A DNA stretch of 8,106 nt from Methanobacteriota archaeon (GTDB lineage: Archaea > Halobacteriota > Syntropharchaeia > DAOWMC01): the NCBI GenBank assembly GCA_030643285.1, contig DAOWMC010000037.1, forward strand, positions 1 to 8,106, given 5' to 3'. Position numbers and translations under genes: made by a program. How positions within the stretch are numbered: position 1 is the first letter of the stretch; each line of letters opens with the position of its first letter. The notes beneath the pieces were generated by a model. The model was not told where the DNA came from, searched no databases, and worked only from the letters and a program-made list of their open reading frames with translations. Of this stretch, positions 5,537 to 8,106 are shown one piece after another.

Positions 5537-8106
5537 GGAAGTCTATATAGACGGATTTGGAATGTTTAACGATTATCATATAAAGGATTTAAACCCGAGC
5601 CTTACAATATTTATCGGGCCAAACGAGGCTGGAAAATCAACTATTTTATCATTTCAAAAACGAATCCTCTTTGGTTTTCCAAAAAAGCGTGGTAAACTCA
5701 ATTTCTATCCACCCCTCTTTGGCGGTAACCACGGTGGCAGACTTATCGTATCAACCGATGAGCATAAAAGATATACAATTGAAAGATACGCCAACAGAGG
5801 AGGTGATGTGAATATAATCCTTCCCGATGGTTCAAAAGGTGAACCTTCAGATCTTTCCAGCCTCCTTGGACTTGTAAACAAAGACATTTTTGAAAATATC
5901 TATGCCTTTGGCCTTACGGAACTCCAGGATTTTGAAACACTGAACAGTGAGGATATCAAGGAGAAAATATACAGTGCAGGTGCCGGAATTGGTGCTGTAT
6001 CTCTTCCAAAAATGCAGAAAAATCTGGAGACAGAAGCAGGTAACATCTTTAAGGAACGCGGAAGTAAACCTGAAATCAATGCCCTTTTCACCGAAATCAG
6101 AAATATGGATTCAAAGCTCAGTGATATGAAAAAAGATGCCCAAAATTTTGATGTTTTACATAAAGAACTTGAAGAAATAACCGAAAAGATTCAAACCATA
6201 GAATGCGAGCGAATTCTGACAAGAACCGATTCAAACCACACAGAAAACCTAATCACAGCCTGGGATGACTGGAGAAAGATTAAGAAAGCCAAAGAGGCTC
6301 TTGAAAAAATACCAAAAATTGAAAGCTTTCCCAAAAACGGTGTGGGACTTTTGGAAAAAAATGTAGAAAAGATCGATGAATTAGGGGAGCTTATTTCCGA
6401 AAAAAATGATGAACTTGAAAGGATCCTGATGAAAAAATCGCAGATAAAGATAGATGAAAAGTTGCTTTTTAAAAGAGAGGAAATCATCGATCTTCAAAAA
6501 GGGGAGGAACATTATAAATCGGCTATTGGAGATTTACCTGGGTTAGAAGAAAAAATAAAAAGAGATGAGGATGGATTAAAAGAATCCCTGCGCGAGATAG
6601 GGGCCAACTGGGATGAAGAGAAACTTTCAGGCTTTGATATTTCGATACCCGCAAAAGAGATTGTAAGAAAACAGCATCGGGAGATTGAAGATACCCAAAA
6701 AGCCCTTTACGATACAAAAACTGAAGAAAAAGCAATTAGAAAGGAATATGATCGGGTTACAGGCGAAATTGAAAGAATAGGTGCAGATATTGAAAAATGG
6801 GCATCTTCTGAACTTAGCGAAGGTGAGCTAAATCAAAAGAGGGAATGTTTAAAAAAACTCAGAGCAAGGTATCCCGATTTAAAAGAGCTGCAAACAGAAA
6901 AAGAAAGAATTGTTAAAGGAATTGAAAAGCTTAAAGGGGAAATAAAAGAGGTTAAAGGAAAGAGAGGGGATAACAATTCTCCCTCGATCAATGAAAAATG
7001 TCAAATTCAGCAAAAAAATGCCCTATCCAAACTCAGAGGACGTTATCCGCTGCTAAAAGAATTAGAAGTGAAAAGAGGTGGCATTGAAAAGGAAATTGAT
7101 GGTATAAAAAAAGGACTGGGGGGCATAGAAAGAAAAATAAAGAAGTTGGATATATCAAAATCAGACGAAAAGGATCTGACTCAAAAGAAGGAAAGCTTAC
7201 AAAAACTCAGAACTAAGACCGTTCAGTTGGAAAAGCTTAAAATGGAAATTTCCAACCTTGAAGAAAAAGAGGATCTTTTCACGATATTGGGATCCAAAGA
7301 AACACCCACTTCCCAAAAAATTCCACCCTGGGCGTTGATTTTATTGATTATATCGGGTGCTTTTGGGGCAGGATTTTTAATTTTATCGATTTTAAAAGAA
7401 GATTCATTTGCAAGTATTGGTATATCGACACTTTTAGTCACATCTTTGATCATTTATACTATTCTGAGAAAAAGAGAAACGCAAAATGAAACTAAAGATA
7501 AAGGATCCCTCGAATTAACCAAAAAAGCTGATGTGCTATCAGAAAAGAAGGCTGAGTTTAAACTAAAACTAGATGAGACAATCAATGAAATAACGCACCA
7601 TACAAAAATTTTAGGGTTTAATGAAATCCCAGAGCCGGCACTTATCGAAGATAAATACTCAAAAATCCAGGGGGCTTTTACCAACTTAAAATATGCTGAA
7701 GAACTAAAGGAACCGCAAGAAAGCTTATCTAAAGATCTTACCGAACTAAATAAAGAATCGAAGCTGGTTGAAAATGATCTGAAATTGTTAAGAGATGGAA
7801 TGCTATCAAACGCCAGAATTTTAGGATTTGGGGGGATTCCGTGGCCCGAACTTATTGAAGAAAAAGATAAAGAACTACAGGCTGCCTTTATCAACCTGAA
7901 AAAGACTGAAGAATTGACACAAAATGAAAAGACAATCAGTATGGAATTGGATCTGGTTGAAAAGGACCTGAAATTGTTAAGAGATGAAATGCTATCAAAC
8001 GCCAGAATTTTAGGGTTTGATGAGATTTTTGACCCAAAACTTATTGAAGATAAAGATTCAGAGTTACAGGCCGCCTTTACAAACCTTCAAAAAACTAAGG
8101 AACTGA
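5526..8106 (+). CDS. Rad50/SbcC-like AAA ATPase of the YhaN type with membrane hairpin, 3' end missing
   Basis: A coiled-coil ATPase predicted to partner the YhaO-type nuclease in DNA end processing. The frame is open for 860 codons to the window edge. Residues 1-210 form the ATPase N-lobe (AAA_27, PF13514): GFGMFNDYHIKDL, Walker A GPNEAGKST at 31-39, the family-typical ILFGFPKKR at 47-55, PPLFGGNHGGRL, GLTELQ, and RGSKPEIN, a YhaN hallmark. Long charged coiled coils follow. Residues 602-623 and about 628-647 are two hydrophobic helices separated by KEDS and closed by RKRE, a membrane hairpin that would leave both coiled-coil arms in the cytoplasm. The signature motif, Walker B and D-loop must lie beyond the right edge. 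No CxxC zinc hook occurs in the visible part. KLR-centred repeats lie at 437-580, and three further repeats at 677-860. The ATG at 5526 is inside the end of the nuclease gene, with GGTGGG (5510-5515) as Shine-Dalgarno; the conserved domain begins right after it. Confidence 0.92.
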   Translation, partial: MKFEEVYIDGFGMFNDYHIKDLNPSLTIFIGPNEAGKSTILSFQKRILFGFPKKRGKLNFYPPLFGGNHGGRLIVSTDEHKRYTIERYANRGGDVNIILPDGSKGEPSDLSSLLGLVNKDIFENIYAFGLTELQDFETLNSEDIKEKIYSAGAGIGAVSLPKMQKNLETEAGNIFKERGSKPEINALFTEIRNMDSKLSDMKKDAQNFDVLHKELEEITEKIQTIECERILTRTDSNHTENLITAWDDWRKIKKAKEALEKIPKIESFPKNGVGLLEKNVEKIDELGELISEKNDELERILMKKSQIKIDEKLLFKREEIIDLQKGEEHYKSAIGDLPGLEEKIKRDEDGLKESLREIGANWDEEKLSGFDISIPAKEIVRKQHREIEDTQKALYDTKTEEKAIRKEYDRVTGEIERIGADIEKWASSELSEGELNQKRECLKKLRARYPDLKELQTEKERIVKGIEKLKGEIKEVKGKRGDNNSPSINEKCQIQQKNALSKLRGRYPLLKELEVKRGGIEKEIDGIKKGLGGIERKIKKLDISKSDEKDLTQKKESLQKLRTKTVQLEKLKMEISNLEEKEDLFTILGSKETPTSQKIPPWALILLIISGAFGAGFLILSILKEDSFASIGISTLLVTSLIIYTILRKRETQNETKDKGSLELTKKADVLSEKKAEFKLKLDETINEITHHTKILGFNEIPEPALIEDKYSKIQGAFTNLKYAEELKEPQESLSKDLTELNKESKLVENDLKLLRDGMLSNARILGFGGIPWPELIEEKDKELQAAFINLKKTEELTQNEKTISMELDLVEKDLKLLRDEMLSNARILGFDEIFDPKLIEDKDSELQAAFTNLQKTKEL
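6834..7265 (+). repeat. Three diverged 58-codon repeats inside the YhaN-like coiled coil
   Basis: The motif QK-x(4-5)-LxKLR recurs with KLR at residues 444-446, 502-504 and 560-562, exactly 58 residues apart each time. The first two copies share KLR-x-RYP-x-LKEL (KLRARYPDLKEL and KLRGRYPLLKEL); the third is more diverged (KLRTKTVQLEKL). Each is followed by a Lys/Glu/Ile-rich coiled-coil stretch. This looks like an old internal duplication of one coiled-coil unit. Confidence 0.65.
7554..8106 (+). repeat. Three tandem ILGF repeats in the YhaN-like gene, two nearly identical
   Basis: Units start at 7554 (70 codons), 7764 (63 codons) and 7953 (at least 51 codons, cut by the edge). Each has ILGF at its residue 19, at 695-698, 765-768 and 828-831 of the protein, followed by a P-x-LIE-[DE]-K segment and then AF-x-NL. 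Units two and three are almost identical in DNA over their first ~65 bases, for example both read CTGAAATTGTTAAGAGATG, and remain clearly alike to the window end. The first unit matches mainly at the protein level. A recent 189-bp tandem duplication on top of an older one explains this pattern; further copies may follow beyond the edge. Confidence 0.85.

Noticed and set aside
5947..6129. Small + strand frame of 60 codons
   Set aside because: It lies inside the YhaN-like ATPase in another frame; the ATPase frame carries conserved motifs across the same bases.
7454..7894. Minus-strand open frame of 146 codons, Ser/Phe-rich
   Set aside because: It is the complement of Lys/Glu-rich coiled-coil codons, which routinely give long Ser/Phe-rich antisense frames.
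7554..8106. CRISPR-like or satellite array, because of repeated blocks near the right edge
   Set aside because: The periods of 210 and 189 bases are whole codon numbers within one open frame and there are no spacer units, so this is a protein repeat.
5526..8106. Zinc hook (CxxC) as in Rad50
   Set aside because: The few cysteines seen in the visible 860 residues are single and none form CxxC; only the unseen C-terminal part remains untested.

Overview
The window looks like a chromosomal segment of an anaerobic archaeon, most likely a euryarchaeote related to methanogens or methanotrophic archaea. The main evidence is the archaeal-type PheT (549 aa, with the archaeal WGIGR region rather than the ~800 aa bacterial form). 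Supporting signs are an Fe-S protein whose N-terminus matches the start of the CODH/acetyl-CoA synthase corrinoid subunit CdhE, an NnrD of the archaeal bifunctional type, and candidate BRE/TATA promoters. The DNA is moderately AT-rich. The lineage cannot be fixed from this sequence alone.

Layout: all six genes are on the + strand and no stretch over 300 bases lacks a gene. (1) 2-808 is the C-terminal domain of an NAD(P)HX-repair protein (NnrD), cut by the left edge. (2) 809-931 is a short gap with a T-tract, a perfect 7-bp inverted repeat and what looks like a decayed dispersed repeat. (3) 932-1390 encodes a small three-cluster Fe-S protein. (4) 1391-1449 carries a good candidate promoter for pheT. 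(5) 1450-3099 is pheT, which overlaps by 10 bases (6) 3090-4208, a stand-alone Old Yellow Enzyme with a C-terminal cysteine cluster. (7) 4253-5536 encodes an Mre11/SbcD-like nuclease of the YhaO type, overlapping by 11 bases (8) 5526-8106, a Rad50/SbcC-like ATPase of the YhaN type that runs off the right edge.

The last gene is easy to miss because it has no stop in the window, yet it is open for 860 codons and is the largest gene here. It has a Walker A motif, long coiled coils, a two-helix membrane hairpin where Rad50 would be expected to carry its zinc hook, and two families of internal repeats. One of these is a nearly identical recent tandem duplication of 63 codons. The nuclease/ATPase pair is probably a membrane-anchored relative of the Mre11-Rad50 complex and is the most interesting part of the window. 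The other genes are metabolic or housekeeping: metabolite repair, electron transfer, tRNA charging and flavin-dependent reduction.
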